This document shows, piece by piece, positions 32,378-41,533 of a stretch of DNA of 64,000 nt. This DNA comes from Streptosporangium lutulentum (GTDB lineage: Bacteria; Actinomycetota; Actinomycetes; Streptosporangiales; Streptosporangiaceae), in the NCBI RefSeq assembly GCF_030811455.1, contig NZ_JAUSQU010000001.1, forward strand, positions 7,812,001 to 7,876,000, written 5' to 3'. The notes beneath the pieces are model-generated. The model was not told the DNA's origin. It did not search any database and saw nothing but the letters and a program-made list of their open reading frames with translations. A program made the position numbers and the translations under genes. The first letter of the stretch is position 1. The number at the start of each line of letters is the position of its first letter.

Positions 32378-33073
32378 GTGAGTCGTACAGTGACGAAGGT
32401 GGCTGAACCAAGCCCGGGAAGCCGGGGATCAGACAGGACCCGTGAGGTCATCGTGGAGACGGCCCTGCGGCTTTTTCGCGAACGAGGATACGAAGCCACC
32501 ACAATGAGGGCCATCGCCGCAGAGGCCGGGGTCTCGGTGGGCAACGCCTACTACTACTTCGCCTCGAAGGAAGCCCTCATCCAGGCGTACTACGACCGGG
32601 CGCAGGCCGAGCACGAGGCCGCGTGCGAGGAACTGCTGGCCGCCGAGGACTCCTTCGCCGAACGCCTGGGCGGGGTGCTGCGGGAGTGGGTACGGGTCTC
32701 CGATCCGTATCACGAGTTCGCGGTGAAGTTCTTCAAGCACGCGGCCGAGCCCAGTAACCCGCTCAGCCCGTTCAGCGCCGAGTCGTCGCCCGCCCGCGAT
32801 TCGTCGATCGCGATCTACCAGAAGGTCGTGGAGGGGTCGAGGGACCGCATGGACGCGGAGCTCAGGGCCGAGCTGCCCGAGTTGCTCTGGTTGATGTCGC
32901 TGGGGGTCGTCCTCTTCTGGGTGCACGACACCTCGGAGGGCTGCCGGAGGACCTACAGGTTCATCGAGCTCACCGTGCCGCTGGTTGATCGGCTGGTCGG
33001 GCTCTCCCACCTTCCGGGCCTGCGTGGGGTCGCCCGGGACTTCATCGCCGGAGTCCACGAACTTCGGTCGTAA
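32378..33073 (+). CDS. TetR-family regulator
   Basis: 231 residues: an N-terminal TetR helix-turn-helix (MRAIAAEAGVSVGNAYYYF) and a long ligand domain whose C-terminal part (LLWLMSLGVVLFWVHDTSEG) has a hydrophobic pocket helix. The start is GTG 32378. No obvious adjacent target; it is divergent from the M15-like gene. Confidence 0.88.
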   Translation: MSRTVTKVAEPSPGSRGSDRTREVIVETALRLFRERGYEATTMRAIAAEAGVSVGNAYYYFASKEALIQAYYDRAQAEHEAACEELLAAEDSFAERLGGVLREWVRVSDPYHEFAVKFFKHAAEPSNPLSPFSAESSPARDSSIAIYQKVVEGSRDRMDAELRAELPELLWLMSLGVVLFWVHDTSEGCRRTYRFIELTVPLVDRLVGLSHLPGLRGVARDFIAGVHELRS

Positions 33074-33179
33074 CCTCCCCCGCGGATTTCAGTCATGCCT
33101 TCCCCATGAACTCCAAGAATTTGCGTATCGATCCGATTACTCTAAGTAGTTGCTTTGATGGTGGATTCAAGGGAGTCTC

Positions 33180-33947
33180 ATGGGTTGGGTAATAACACTG
33201 GTGGTGGTGTCCATCGCGATCATGCTGATCGCGTTCCTCGTGCTCAAACAGAAGGGGCGGGAGAGCGAAGATCGCGGATCGGCGGCGGTCGACTTCTCCG
33301 CCAACCTCGCCCTCGCCGTCTACCTGCTGGTGCTGGCCTATGCCGCGGTGCTCTGCAGGGACGGGCTCTCGGTCACCGAGACCGACGTCAAGGCCGAGGC
33401 GGAGACCCTCACCGAGATGTACTGGTCGGTGGCTCCGATCCCCGAGGCGGAACAGGTCCGATCCCAGATCCGGCAGTACACCGCGCAGACCATCAACCTC
33501 GACTGGCCGCTGATGGCCAGGGGCGAGATGTCGCCGGCCGCCACGAAAACGCTTGAGGACCTGCGTTCCGCGACGATCCGGCTTCGGCCGATCGGCGAGG
33601 AGAACAAGGCGCTCCAGCAAGAAGCCCTCACCCGGGCCTCCGAGATCTCCCACGCGCGCGGCATCCGTTCGAGCGACGCGAGCGAGGGCCTGGAGAGCAT
33701 CTTCGTGATCTCAATGATCCTCTCCGGGTTGCTGGTGATCGTGCTGCCGTGGACGCTCGGAGTGAGGCCCACGCGCGCGTCGATGTTCGCCGACCTGGTC
33801 CGGGTGGCCGTGGTCGTCATCGGCGTCTGCTTCATCATCCTGATCAGCCACCCGTTCAGCGGAATCGGCGCGGTCGAGCCCGAAGCGCTCAGGGCCGCGG
33901 AACAGCACTACGACCACATCGACAACCAGTTCCCTTCGCAGCCGTAG
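33180..33947 (+). CDS. DUF4239 membrane protein
   Basis: 255 residues: an N-terminal membrane helix, a second at about 40-58, a soluble coiled middle (about 60-170), and two C-terminal membrane helices (VISMILSGLLVIVLPWTLGV; VAVVVIGVCFIILISHPFSG). The HPFSG element near the C-terminus is typical of DUF4239. Function unknown. Confidence 0.8.
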   Translation: MGWVITLVVVSIAIMLIAFLVLKQKGRESEDRGSAAVDFSANLALAVYLLVLAYAAVLCRDGLSVTETDVKAEAETLTEMYWSVAPIPEAEQVRSQIRQYTAQTINLDWPLMARGEMSPAATKTLEDLRSATIRLRPIGEENKALQQEALTRASEISHARGIRSSDASEGLESIFVISMILSGLLVIVLPWTLGVRPTRASMFADLVRVAVVVIGVCFIILISHPFSGIGAVEPEALRAAEQHYDHIDNQFPSQP

Positions 33948-33963
33948 CCAGGCCCGCCCGGGC

Positions 33964-34010
33964 AGCGGAAAGCCCGCCGGTAGAGGAGATCTACCGGCGG
34001 GCTTTCCGCT
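33964..34010. terminator. Bidirectional terminator
   Basis: A perfect 21-bp stem (33964-33984 with 33990-34010), loop GGAGA, between convergent stops at 33947 and 34046. Confidence 0.88.
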
Positions 34011-34045
34011 GTCCGGGCAACGGCGGCGGACTTTCGGGCCGGCCT

Positions 34046-35698
34046 CTACCGGCGCATTCTGCCCTTCAGGGCGGCGACCGCGCTGACCGAGATCACGCCG
34101 GTGAACATCACCAGGAGAACCAGCCTGCGGTCGGTGCCCTGCCGCCGGTCGGCGAAGCGCTCCAGCACCATCTGCCGCTTCATCGCCTGAGGCGGGCCGG
34201 GCGGTAGGACCGGCCTCGGCGTCGGCTCCGGGGTGGGAGGCGGTGTGACGACCTCCCTGGGACGCTGGGCGCCCGGTGGGAGCGGCTGGACGGGCTGGAC
34301 CACGGGTGGCTGGGCGGGCTGGACCGTAGGAGGTTGGGCGGGCTGGGCGGGCTGGACGGGCTGGGTCGCGGGCGGCGGGGCCGGCTGGGTCGCGGGTGGT
34401 TGGGCGGGCTGAGGCGCGGGTGGTTGGGCGGGCTGGACGGGCTGAGCCGCGGGTGGCGGGACCACGGGCGGCACCACCACCGGCGGTTCGGCGGGCGTCG
34501 CCGGCGCGGGCGCGGCGGGCGGCGGTGGCGATGGGACCGGGGCCGGAGGCAGGAACGGGGCGCAGGGTGACAGGACCTCCAGATGCAGCGCGGCGACCCC
34601 GGGCAAGGAGAGATCCAGGCACAGGCCGATCCCCATGGGGAGGAGGCCGCCGGAGGAGTTGTTCTCGACCTGAAGGGAGAGGAGATCGTCGGAGGACGAG
34701 CTGTCCTCTCCGACCTCGACGGAGAGGAGGTTGTCGGAGGGGGAAGGGCCGCCTTCGGCGGGGAGGGCGCCCGAGGGCGAGGTGTTCGTTCCGAGCTCGA
34801 CCGAAAGGAGGCCGCCGGAAGGGGACGGACCGCCTTCGGCCGGGAGGTCGCCAGAGGACGGATTGTTCTCTCCGAGCTCGACGGAGAGGAGGTTGTCGGA
34901 GGGGGACGGGCCGCTTTCGGCGGGGGGTGAGGTGTTCGTTCCGAGCTCGACCGAAAGGAGGGTGTCGGAAGGGGACGGTCTGTCTTCGGCGGGGAGGGCG
35001 CCCGAGGGTGAGGTGTTCGTTCCGAGCTCGACGGAGAGGAGGCCGTCGGAGGGGGACGGTCTGTCTTCGGCGGGGAGGGCGCCCGAGGGTGAGGTGTTCG
35101 TTCCGAGCTCGACCGAAAGGAGTCTGTCGAAAAGGGACGGGCCGTCCCCGGCCGGGAGGGCGCCGGGGAGAGGCGAGCTCGCACCGGCCAGAACCACGTC
35201 GCCGGAGAAGGACGGCGTGCCCTTGGGGGCCGGCGCTTCCTCGAAGGAGGGGGACGTGTCTCTGCGGGAGGGAGAGCGGTCGAGGGAGGGCGACTCCGGC
35301 AGGCCCCCGGCCATTCGGGCACGGGGCTTTTCGAACGGCGCGCCGCCGGGCTTTCGCGCCTGAGACTTTTCCACCGGTCCGCCCTCGGGTGGCGAAGACT
35401 TCCCCGACGCAGGGTCTGCCCCGGCGGGCGGCTTCCCTCCGGCCCACCTCGCCTGGAGGTGCGGCGCGCGTGTTCCGGTGTGGGGCATGGCCGTATTCGT
35501 GCATCCCGCTCCGGAGAGACGGCCGGACGAGGCGCCCCCGTCCCTTACGGCCTCGGGGCAGTCGCCGTGGTCGGCCGATCGGTCGTACGCGGACACCGCG
35601 ACGCCGACCGCCCCGGCCAGCACGGATGCCGTCATGCAGCTCGTCAGAACCGCCGCTCCCAGGAGCTCTCGGTGTTTCCTCCGCCGATTAATCATCAC
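34046..35698 (-). CDS. Secreted, repeat-rich surface protein
   Basis: 550 residues with an N-terminal membrane/signal helix (about 12-37), a disordered charged region, seven imperfect repeats of about 27 residues (176-350) each ending LLSVELGxNxS, a Cys-containing segment, a (PAQPP)-type proline-rich stretch (380-500), and a C-terminal membrane helix with basic tail (about 525-550). No LPxTG. The layout suggests a protein anchored at one or both ends that spans the wall. No family recognised. Confidence 0.65.
   Translation of the reverse strand: MMINRRRKHRELLGAAVLTSCMTASVLAGAVGVAVSAYDRSADHGDCPEAVRDGGASSGRLSGAGCTNTAMPHTGTRAPHLQARWAGGKPPAGADPASGKSSPPEGGPVEKSQARKPGGAPFEKPRARMAGGLPESPSLDRSPSRRDTSPSFEEAPAPKGTPSFSGDVVLAGASSPLPGALPAGDGPSLFDRLLSVELGTNTSPSGALPAEDRPSPSDGLLSVELGTNTSPSGALPAEDRPSPSDTLLSVELGTNTSPPAESGPSPSDNLLSVELGENNPSSGDLPAEGGPSPSGGLLSVELGTNTSPSGALPAEGGPSPSDNLLSVEVGEDSSSSDDLLSLQVENNSSGGLLPMGIGLCLDLSLPGVAALHLEVLSPCAPFLPPAPVPSPPPPAAPAPATPAEPPVVVPPVVPPPAAQPVQPAQPPAPQPAQPPATQPAPPPATQPVQPAQPAQPPTVQPAQPPVVQPVQPLPPGAQRPREVVTPPPTPEPTPRPVLPPGPPQAMKRQMVLERFADRRQGTDRRLVLLVMFTGVISVSAVAALKGRMRR
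34663..35170 (-). repeat. Tandem 81-bp coding repeats in the surface protein
   Basis: Repeats of 81 bp (shorter variants 66-69 bp) encode GALPAEDRPSPSDGLLSVEL followed by GTNTSPS. Copies 2 and 3 are nearly identical at DNA level; outer ones have decayed. Expected to vary in number between strains. Confidence 0.75.
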
Positions 35699-35892
35699 GT
35701 AAAGGTTCTAACACCTAACGCACAGTGATGAAGGGGTAAGTAGGCGGGTAGCGTAGATCATTTTTCGGAAACATACCGGCCGGTTGGTACGGTCAACCTG
35801 TTGATGCCCCCGAGTGGGTGCGGCAAGCTACATCAGAATGTCGTTCTAGAGGACATCGACCAACCGGCGAGCACTGACACGGAGGCGACACG

Positions 35893-36861
35893 ATGGCTAC
35901 GGGCGCACGTTGGGGGATGACGATCCCCTTCTATGACCGTTCACTGGCCGATTCCCGGGATCTGATCGCCGAGCTCCCGGCGCTCGGCTACACCGACGCC
36001 TGGTCCGCGGAGGTCAACGGCGTCGACGGTTTCGTGCCTCTGGCGATGGCCGCCGAATGGGCCCCCGAGGTACGGCTCGGCAGCGCGATCGTCCCGGTCT
36101 CCACCCGGGGGCCCGGTCTGCTGGCCATGTCCGCCGCCACGCTCGCCGACCTCGCCCCCGGAAGGTTCGTGCTGGGCATCGGGGCCTCCTCCCCGGCCAT
36201 CGTGGAGCGCTGGAACGCCGGTGAGTTCGTCAAGCCGTTCGCCAGGACCAGAGACACGCTGCGCTTCCTGAAGAGGGCGCTCGCCGGGGAGAAGGTCACC
36301 GAGAAGTACGAGACCTTCGAGATCAAGGGCTTCAGGCTGGAACGCGCGCCCAAGTCCCCGCCGAAGATCGTCCTGGCCGCGCTGCGCCCCCGCATGTTGC
36401 GCCTGGCCGCGGAAGAGGCCGACGGCGCGATCACCAACTGGCTCTCGCCGCGGGACGTACCCAAGATCAGGGCCGAGATCGGGCCCGGCACCGAGCTGAT
36501 CGCACGGCTGTTCGTGTGCGTCAGCACCGACACGGAGAAGGTGCGTGAGCTCGGCCGGCGGATGCTCGCCGGTTACCTGACCGTTCCGGTCTACGCGGCC
36601 TTCCACGACTGGCTGGGACGCGGTGAGGTGCTGCGGCCGATGCACGAGGCATGGGCGGCGGGCGACCGGCAGGCGGCGCTCAAGGCCATCCCCGACGAGG
36701 TCGTGGACGAGCTCATCGTGCACGGCGACGCGGCGACGTGCCGGGCCAGGATTCAGGAGTACGTGGACAACGGGCTGAACACCCCCGTCCTCGCCCCGAT
36801 CCCCGGCGGTGAGATCCCGATCGCGCAGGCCGTACGCGACCTGGCCCCGAACCGGGGATGA
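35893..36861 (+). CDS. LLM-class F420-dependent oxidoreductase
   Basis: 322 residues of the luciferase-like TIM barrel: an N-terminal WGMTIPFYDRSL strand, LGSAIVPVSTRGPGLLAMSA, and FVLGIGASSPAIVERWNAG. The sequence style is that of mycobacterial/actinobacterial F420-linked members. Substrate unknown; single gene. Confidence 0.85.
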   Translation: MATGARWGMTIPFYDRSLADSRDLIAELPALGYTDAWSAEVNGVDGFVPLAMAAEWAPEVRLGSAIVPVSTRGPGLLAMSAATLADLAPGRFVLGIGASSPAIVERWNAGEFVKPFARTRDTLRFLKRALAGEKVTEKYETFEIKGFRLERAPKSPPKIVLAALRPRMLRLAAEEADGAITNWLSPRDVPKIRAEIGPGTELIARLFVCVSTDTEKVRELGRRMLAGYLTVPVYAAFHDWLGRGEVLRPMHEAWAAGDRQAALKAIPDEVVDELIVHGDAATCRARIQEYVDNGLNTPVLAPIPGGEIPIAQAVRDLAPNRG

Positions 36862-37121
36862 GCCCGGGCCGGGCGTGAGCGGACCGTCGGCTCGGAGGCG
36901 AGGGGAACGGGTCTCTGGCCCGGAAGTAAGCGTGGGCGGGCTTTTACGAGGCCCCAGGCGGGGATCCGCTCGTCGGAGCGGTTCTCCGGGCCGGAAGGAG
37001 GCGGCCCTTTCGCGCGTCCCGGCGCGCCGGGGGAACCCGGGACGGAAGTCACGCGTTATATCGTGATGCGGCGGGGTAGTGGAACGCCGCCATTCGAACG
37101 TGCTCCCAAGGAGGATCCCCC

Positions 37122-37460
37122 ATGGCGAAGGCAGCGCGTGCGGCACAGGTCTGGCGGACCTACAAGGATGTGAAGAAGCCGGGCACCCCCGGTCTCGGCG
37201 CCCGCCTGCGTGCCATTCCCCGGCTGATCGGCGCGACGGCGCGCGGTCAGTATCCCGGCATGGGCAAGGGCAAGCTGACCATGATGGGGCTCGCCGTCGT
37301 CTACATGCTGTCGCCGCTCGACGTCATTCCCGACTTCCTGCTGCTCATCGGCGTGGTCGACGACTTCGGCGTCTTCCTGTGGCTGATGAGCTCACTCCTC
37401 GGAGAGGGCGGCCGATACGTCGACTGGGAGCGCAAGCACGTCAGAGCTGTTCCATCCTGA
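37122..37460 (+). CDS. DUF1232 (YkvA-like) membrane protein
   Basis: 112 residues with the family's signature LSPLDVIPDFLLLIGVVDDF inside a hydrophobic stretch (about residues 50-85), preceded by a basic N-terminus. Function unknown. AAGGAGG is upstream of ATG 37122. The last 20 bp overlap the end of the convergent amidohydrolase gene. Confidence 0.85.
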   Translation: MAKAARAAQVWRTYKDVKKPGTPGLGARLRAIPRLIGATARGQYPGMGKGKLTMMGLAVVYMLSPLDVIPDFLLLIGVVDDFGVFLWLMSSLLGEGGRYVDWERKHVRAVPS

Positions 37461-38637
37461 GCCAGGCGCGGGAGGGCAGAGGGTGGCCGAACAGGCGGGC
37501 GGCGTTGCCGTAGGCCACCCTGGCGATGTCGGCGGGCGGCAGGCTGCCCAGGTTCGTCACGACGGCCTGCTGGGTGTCGGGCCAGGTCGAGTCGGAATGC
37601 GGGTAACCGCTCTCCAGCAGGACGTGCTCCAGGCCGACGGCGAGGCGCACCCCTGACAGGGCGTGGTCGTTGAGCGTTCCGAAGAAGAAGTTGCGGCGCA
37701 GGACCTCGCTGGGCTTCAGACCGCCCTCCCAGGACGCCTCGCCGGCGACCGGGTGGTCCAGCGCGTAGTCGGCCCGCTCGGCCAGCATCGGCAGCCAGCC
37801 CACGCCGCCCTCCACGATCAGGATCCGCAGGGCGGGAAAGCGCAGCGGGACGCCGGACCAGAGCCAGTCGGCACAGGCGAACATGGCGCTCGCCGGCATC
37901 AGCGTGGTGATCGCCTCGATGGGGGTGTCCGGCGAGGGCACCGGGGCCCAGGAGGCGGCACCGGTGTGCAGGCAGACGACGGTGCCGGTCTCCTCGCAGG
38001 CCTGGAAGAACGGGTCCCAGTGCTCGGTGTGGATGGACGGCAGGCGCAGCCGGGTGGGGAACTCGGGGAAGAGGACCGCCTTGAAACCCCGGGCGGCGTT
38101 GTCCCGGATCTCCTTGGCCGCGATCTCGGGGTCGGTCAGCCAGGGAAGCTGCAGGGCGATGATCCGCTCCGGGTAGGTGCCCGCCCAGACGTCCACGTGC
38201 CAGTCGTTCCACGCGCGCAGGACCGACAGGCCCAGCTCCTGGTCGCGGGTTTTGGCGAAGACCATCCCCGACTGCCCGGCCAGCATGCCGGGGAAGCAGA
38301 GCGCCCCCCAGACGCCGGCGCGGTCCATGTCCTCGATCCGGGCCTCGATGTCGTGGCAGCCGGGCCGCATGTGCTCGAACCGCACCGGGTCGAGTGTCCA
38401 CTGCTCGCGGGGCAGGCCGGCGCCCACGTCGAGCCCGGCGCACGGATAGGTGGCTCCGCCGTACCGCCAGACCTGATGGCCCGAGTCGGTCTCCACCACC
38501 TTGGGAGCGAGATCGGCGTACTTCTCGGGGAGCCGGTCGTCGAACATGTCAGGCGGCTCGATCAAGTGATCATCGGCTGAGATGATCACATGGTCCCGCC
38601 GCCTCGGCTCGGGGTCGGGCAGCAGCGGGGTAGTCAC
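37441..38637 (-). CDS. Amidohydrolase 2 family metal-dependent hydrolase
   Basis: 398 residues of the PF04909 barrel: an early metal pair in ISADDHLIEPPDMF (DxH), central His in VCLHTGAA, and SGYPHSDSTWP with catalytic Asp near the C-terminus. Family members decarboxylate or hydrolyse aromatic or related carboxylates; the substrate here is unknown. Confidence 0.85.
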   Translation of the reverse strand: MTTPLLPDPEPRRRDHVIISADDHLIEPPDMFDDRLPEKYADLAPKVVETDSGHQVWRYGGATYPCAGLDVGAGLPREQWTLDPVRFEHMRPGCHDIEARIEDMDRAGVWGALCFPGMLAGQSGMVFAKTRDQELGLSVLRAWNDWHVDVWAGTYPERIIALQLPWLTDPEIAAKEIRDNAARGFKAVLFPEFPTRLRLPSIHTEHWDPFFQACEETGTVVCLHTGAASWAPVPSPDTPIEAITTLMPASAMFACADWLWSGVPLRFPALRILIVEGGVGWLPMLAERADYALDHPVAGEASWEGGLKPSEVLRRNFFFGTLNDHALSGVRLAVGLEHVLLESGYPHSDSTWPDTQQAVVTNLGSLPPADIARVAYGNAARLFGHPLPSRAWLRMEQL

Positions 38638-38759
38638 GCGGTAAACCGTACGACGCTGGCATAACGCTCATCAAGCTGCAAGGTCTCCGCTTGGTATCTC
38701 TGTCCCCCTTCGGAAGAGCCCCGAGACCGCTGGAGGGGGACACACGGCGGCCTCGGGGC

Positions 38760-38795
38760 GGGCCCGCCGGGAGGGTGCTGCTCTTTGGCGGGCCC
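38760..38795 (-). terminator. Hairpin downstream of the phosphatase gene
   Basis: GGGCCCGCC (38760-38768) pairs with GGCGGGCCC (38787-38795). It lies just beyond the minus-strand stop at 38823. Another GCCCCGAG/CTCGGGGC dyad lies at 38714-38759. Confidence 0.55.
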
Positions 38796-38822
38796 TGATG
38801 GGTGCATCTACCCAGAGATCTT

Positions 38823-39548
38823 CTAAATATCGGAGTTTTTCAGGAGATGATCCTGAAGGTCGGAGATGAGCTTTTCATTTACGCCCAGTACCTTGACGCA
38901 GTAGTCGCGCACCGGGCCGAGTTCGGCCAGGAACAGTCTCATCGCGTCGGCGGGCGCCTGGCCGAGTCCGGGCCACGGCAACGGCTCGCCCGGATGCTCC
39001 TCCTCCCAGTACGCGATCAGCCGGGGCGTCGCCAGCCCGGTCAGCGCGTAGTCGACGATCACGTCCTTCTCCGTCACCCCGAGCAGTCGCAGGACCAGCG
39101 CGGTGAGCACCCCCGTGCGGTCCTTGCCCGCCGCGCAGTGGATCACCACGGGGGCGTTCTCCTCCGCGGCGATCACCTCCAGAGCGCTCCTGAGCTCGGC
39201 CACGCCGTCCTGGGCGACCTCGTGGTAGCGATCGGCGAAGAACCTGGCGACCCCCACCTCGGGGTGGAAGTCGTCCTGGACGTTCCAGCGTCGGTGCTCG
39301 ACCGAGAGGTTGTGGTAGGCCGGCCCCTGCGGTGCCCGTCCGCGACGCTCGATCTCCTCCGGATGGCGCAGATCGATCACGGTTCGGATGCCGAGGGCGT
39401 GAAAGCGGGCGAGGTCGTCGTCGGCGAGCCAGTGCAGGGAGTCGGACCGGTAAAGCCGTTGCCAGCGCACCTCCCGCCCGCCCTCGACGGCATAGCCGCC
39501 CACGTCCCGGAAGTTGTGCAGTCGTGCGAACTCGATATGCCGGATCAC
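38823..39548 (-). CDS. Protein tyrosine/serine phosphatase (PF13350 type)
   Basis: 241 residues. The catalytic loop HCAAGKDRTG (Cys 138, Arg 144) is the P-loop of the bacterial tyrosine phosphatase family related to MptpB; N-terminal FRDVGGY and LYRSDSLHWL are also typical. I choose GTG 39548, where the family sequence begins; an upstream frame to 39662 adds an unrelated N-terminus that would run into the next gene's start. Confidence 0.85.
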   Translation of the reverse strand: MIRHIEFARLHNFRDVGGYAVEGGREVRWQRLYRSDSLHWLADDDLARFHALGIRTVIDLRHPEEIERRGRAPQGPAYHNLSVEHRRWNVQDDFHPEVGVARFFADRYHEVAQDGVAELRSALEVIAAEENAPVVIHCAAGKDRTGVLTALVLRLLGVTEKDVIVDYALTGLATPRLIAYWEEEHPGEPLPWPGLGQAPADAMRLFLAELGPVRDYCVKVLGVNEKLISDLQDHLLKNSDI

Positions 39549-39660
39549 GCGCTCCAACCTATCCAGCGGTGGGTGTTTCACGACAAGGAGAACAATCGCC
39601 GTGACGCTTCTTTTTTGGTCATAGAGATGGAAAGGAAGCACCATTGGGTAGTAATAGATC

Positions 39661-40356
39661 ATGACTTCCGATGCGCCCGAAGTTCGTCAAGGCTGGCGAG
39701 TCGTCGGATTGATCATTCGATGGGTGTTGCTGGTCGTTCTGCTCTGGGGCGCCCTGATCACGGTGCTGAGCCTCAATCCCGTGCCCCGGACGCAGGCGGA
39801 GTTCCGCGCCGCCGCGGACGCGGGCAGGATCACCGTCGTCGAGTTCAGGGAACAGGAAGGTGACCTCTCGTACCTGCGGTGGACCGAGGGCCCGCTGGTA
39901 TGGCGCTGGATCAGTCCGAGGCCGCTCTCGGGCGACTCGGCCACCTACACCACCGAGGACCTCAGGCGGGAGCTGGGAGACGACTCGGTCAGGGTGACCG
40001 GGATCAGAAACGATTCTGGCGATTTCCCGCCCCGCTGGCCCTTCGAGGTGCCCGCACTGGCCGGTGTGAACTGGGTCGCCGTGGCCGGGGTGCTCACTTT
40101 CCTGATCATGCTCGGCTCGACGCCCCGGCTGGGCAACCGATGGGCCTGGTTCTGGCTGTTCACCGTCGGACAGGTCGGCGCGATCCTGTTCCTGCTGCTC
40201 GAACCCCGCCCGCTCGGGTTCCGGCCGGGAGCGCCTTCCACCCCGAGCAGTCGGCTGAGCGGCGGCTTCGGCTTCCTCACGGCGATCGGGGTGAGCATGA
40301 TCGCCGCGGGAGTCACGGCCCTCCTCGGGCAGCTTGTGGGCCTCGCCGTCGGCTAG
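39661..40356 (+). CDS. Hypothetical membrane protein
   Basis: 231 residues: an N-terminal membrane helix (about 14-38, VVGLIIRWVLLVVLLWGALI), a soluble extracytoplasmic part with VEFREQEGDLSYLRWTEG, then three helices from residue about 135 onward. No known domain. ATG 39661 lies against the minus-strand phosphatase. Its stop overlaps the SURF1 stop codon region. Confidence 0.7.
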   Translation: MTSDAPEVRQGWRVVGLIIRWVLLVVLLWGALITVLSLNPVPRTQAEFRAAADAGRITVVEFREQEGDLSYLRWTEGPLVWRWISPRPLSGDSATYTTEDLRRELGDDSVRVTGIRNDSGDFPPRWPFEVPALAGVNWVAVAGVLTFLIMLGSTPRLGNRWAWFWLFTVGQVGAILFLLLEPRPLGFRPGAPSTPSSRLSGGFGFLTAIGVSMIAAGVTALLGQLVGLAVG

Positions 40357-41333
40357 GCTCCGGCCCGCTTGGCGGACCGCGCGGGCTCGGCGGCCTGCGA
40401 GACCTCACCGGTCGGCTCGGCCGGTCGTGCGGGTTCGACCGGCGGTGAGGGTTCCGTCGACGGGGTGGATTCGGCCGACGGCGCGGGTTCGGCCGGCCGT
40501 GTGGGCTCGGCCGGCTGCGGGGCCTCGGTGTTCCCGGCGGGTTCGGCGTCCCCCGCGCGCTCGGCGGTTTTCGAGCCCGCGGCCGCGGCCTGGAGGTCGG
40601 CGGCCTCGCGGCGGATCAGCATGATCCAGCCGCCGATCGCGATGCCGATGAACAGCCACCACTGCACGCCGTACGCCAGGTTGAGCCCGCCGCCCTCGCC
40701 GATGTCCGGTTCGGGCAGCGGCGCGGGCGCGGCGGTGGCCTTGGGCGACTGCTCGATCAGATCCACGTATCCGCCGAGGAGTTTGTACGGCAGGCCGCGC
40801 CCGACCGTCTCGGTGTTGATCAGAAGGACCTGGCCCTTGGGAAGACCCGCCCGATTCCGGATGCCCGTGGAATCCTCGGTCTCGGTGGGACGTAGCCGTC
40901 CGGTGACAGTCACCTCACCCGGGGTCGGCGGGGGAACCTCGGGGGAGGCGTCGGGCGTGGCGCCCGCCTTGACCCAGCCTCTGTTCACCAGCACGCCGAC
41001 CCCGTTCGCCATGGTCAGCGGGGTGAGAACGTAGAAGCCGACCTGGCTGTCCTGGATGCGGCGGCGGACCACGAGCTGAGCTCCCGCGTCGAACGTCCCG
41101 GTGGCCGTGACGGTGCGGTATTTGTCCTGGACACGGACGGTGCCGCCCGGGGTGGTGAGGCTCTCCACGGGGACGGGTGCGGCGGCGAGATTGTCGGACG
41201 TCTGGTGGCTCGTTCCCGACCGCTCCTCGTAACGCCCGAACTGCCATCGCCCCAGCAGTACGAAGGAGGGGATGATCAGCAGCACCAGGACGTGGAAGGC
41301 GAGCCAGCGAGGAGTCAGCAGGAACCGGTACAC
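40353..41333 (-). CDS. SURF1 family protein
   Basis: Cytochrome-oxidase assembly factor family (heme a insertion). 326 residues: first membrane helix (about 10-30), the extracytoplasmic SURF1 domain (DKYRTVTATGTFDAGAQLVV; GVGVLVNRGWV; PYKLLGGYVDL), a second membrane helix (WWLFIGIAIGGWIMLI), then an unusual 90-residue Pro/Glu/Ala tail made of degenerate AEPxxPAEP repeats. GTG 41333 matches the family's short YRFLLTPRW start. Confidence 0.88.
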   Translation of the reverse strand: MYRFLLTPRWLAFHVLVLLIIPSFVLLGRWQFGRYEERSGTSHQTSDNLAAAPVPVESLTTPGGTVRVQDKYRTVTATGTFDAGAQLVVRRRIQDSQVGFYVLTPLTMANGVGVLVNRGWVKAGATPDASPEVPPPTPGEVTVTGRLRPTETEDSTGIRNRAGLPKGQVLLINTETVGRGLPYKLLGGYVDLIEQSPKATAAPAPLPEPDIGEGGGLNLAYGVQWWLFIGIAIGGWIMLIRREAADLQAAAAGSKTAERAGDAEPAGNTEAPQPAEPTRPAEPAPSAESTPSTEPSPPVEPARPAEPTGEVSQAAEPARSAKRAGA

Positions 41334-41533
41334 GCACTCAAGGTTAGGCACCGGGTGCGTCGCCTCGTCCTTCGAGTGTGCCTTTCGCCGTAGTAAGGTG
41401 CCCGGGACCGTACGATCACCGGGTTCGCCGAAGGAGCCGAAGCCGTCGAAAACCTGTCGGATCTCAGGGGCGTCGCGTACGGTCGGATGAGCTCGCCCCC
41501 CGGAACGTCCAGCACCTCCGGAGCCCGCATCTG

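Noticed and set aside
34396..35691. A plus-strand 431-codon frame over the repeat protein
   Set aside because: Arg/Gly-rich antisense of repeated DNA; the minus-strand product has signal and membrane segments.
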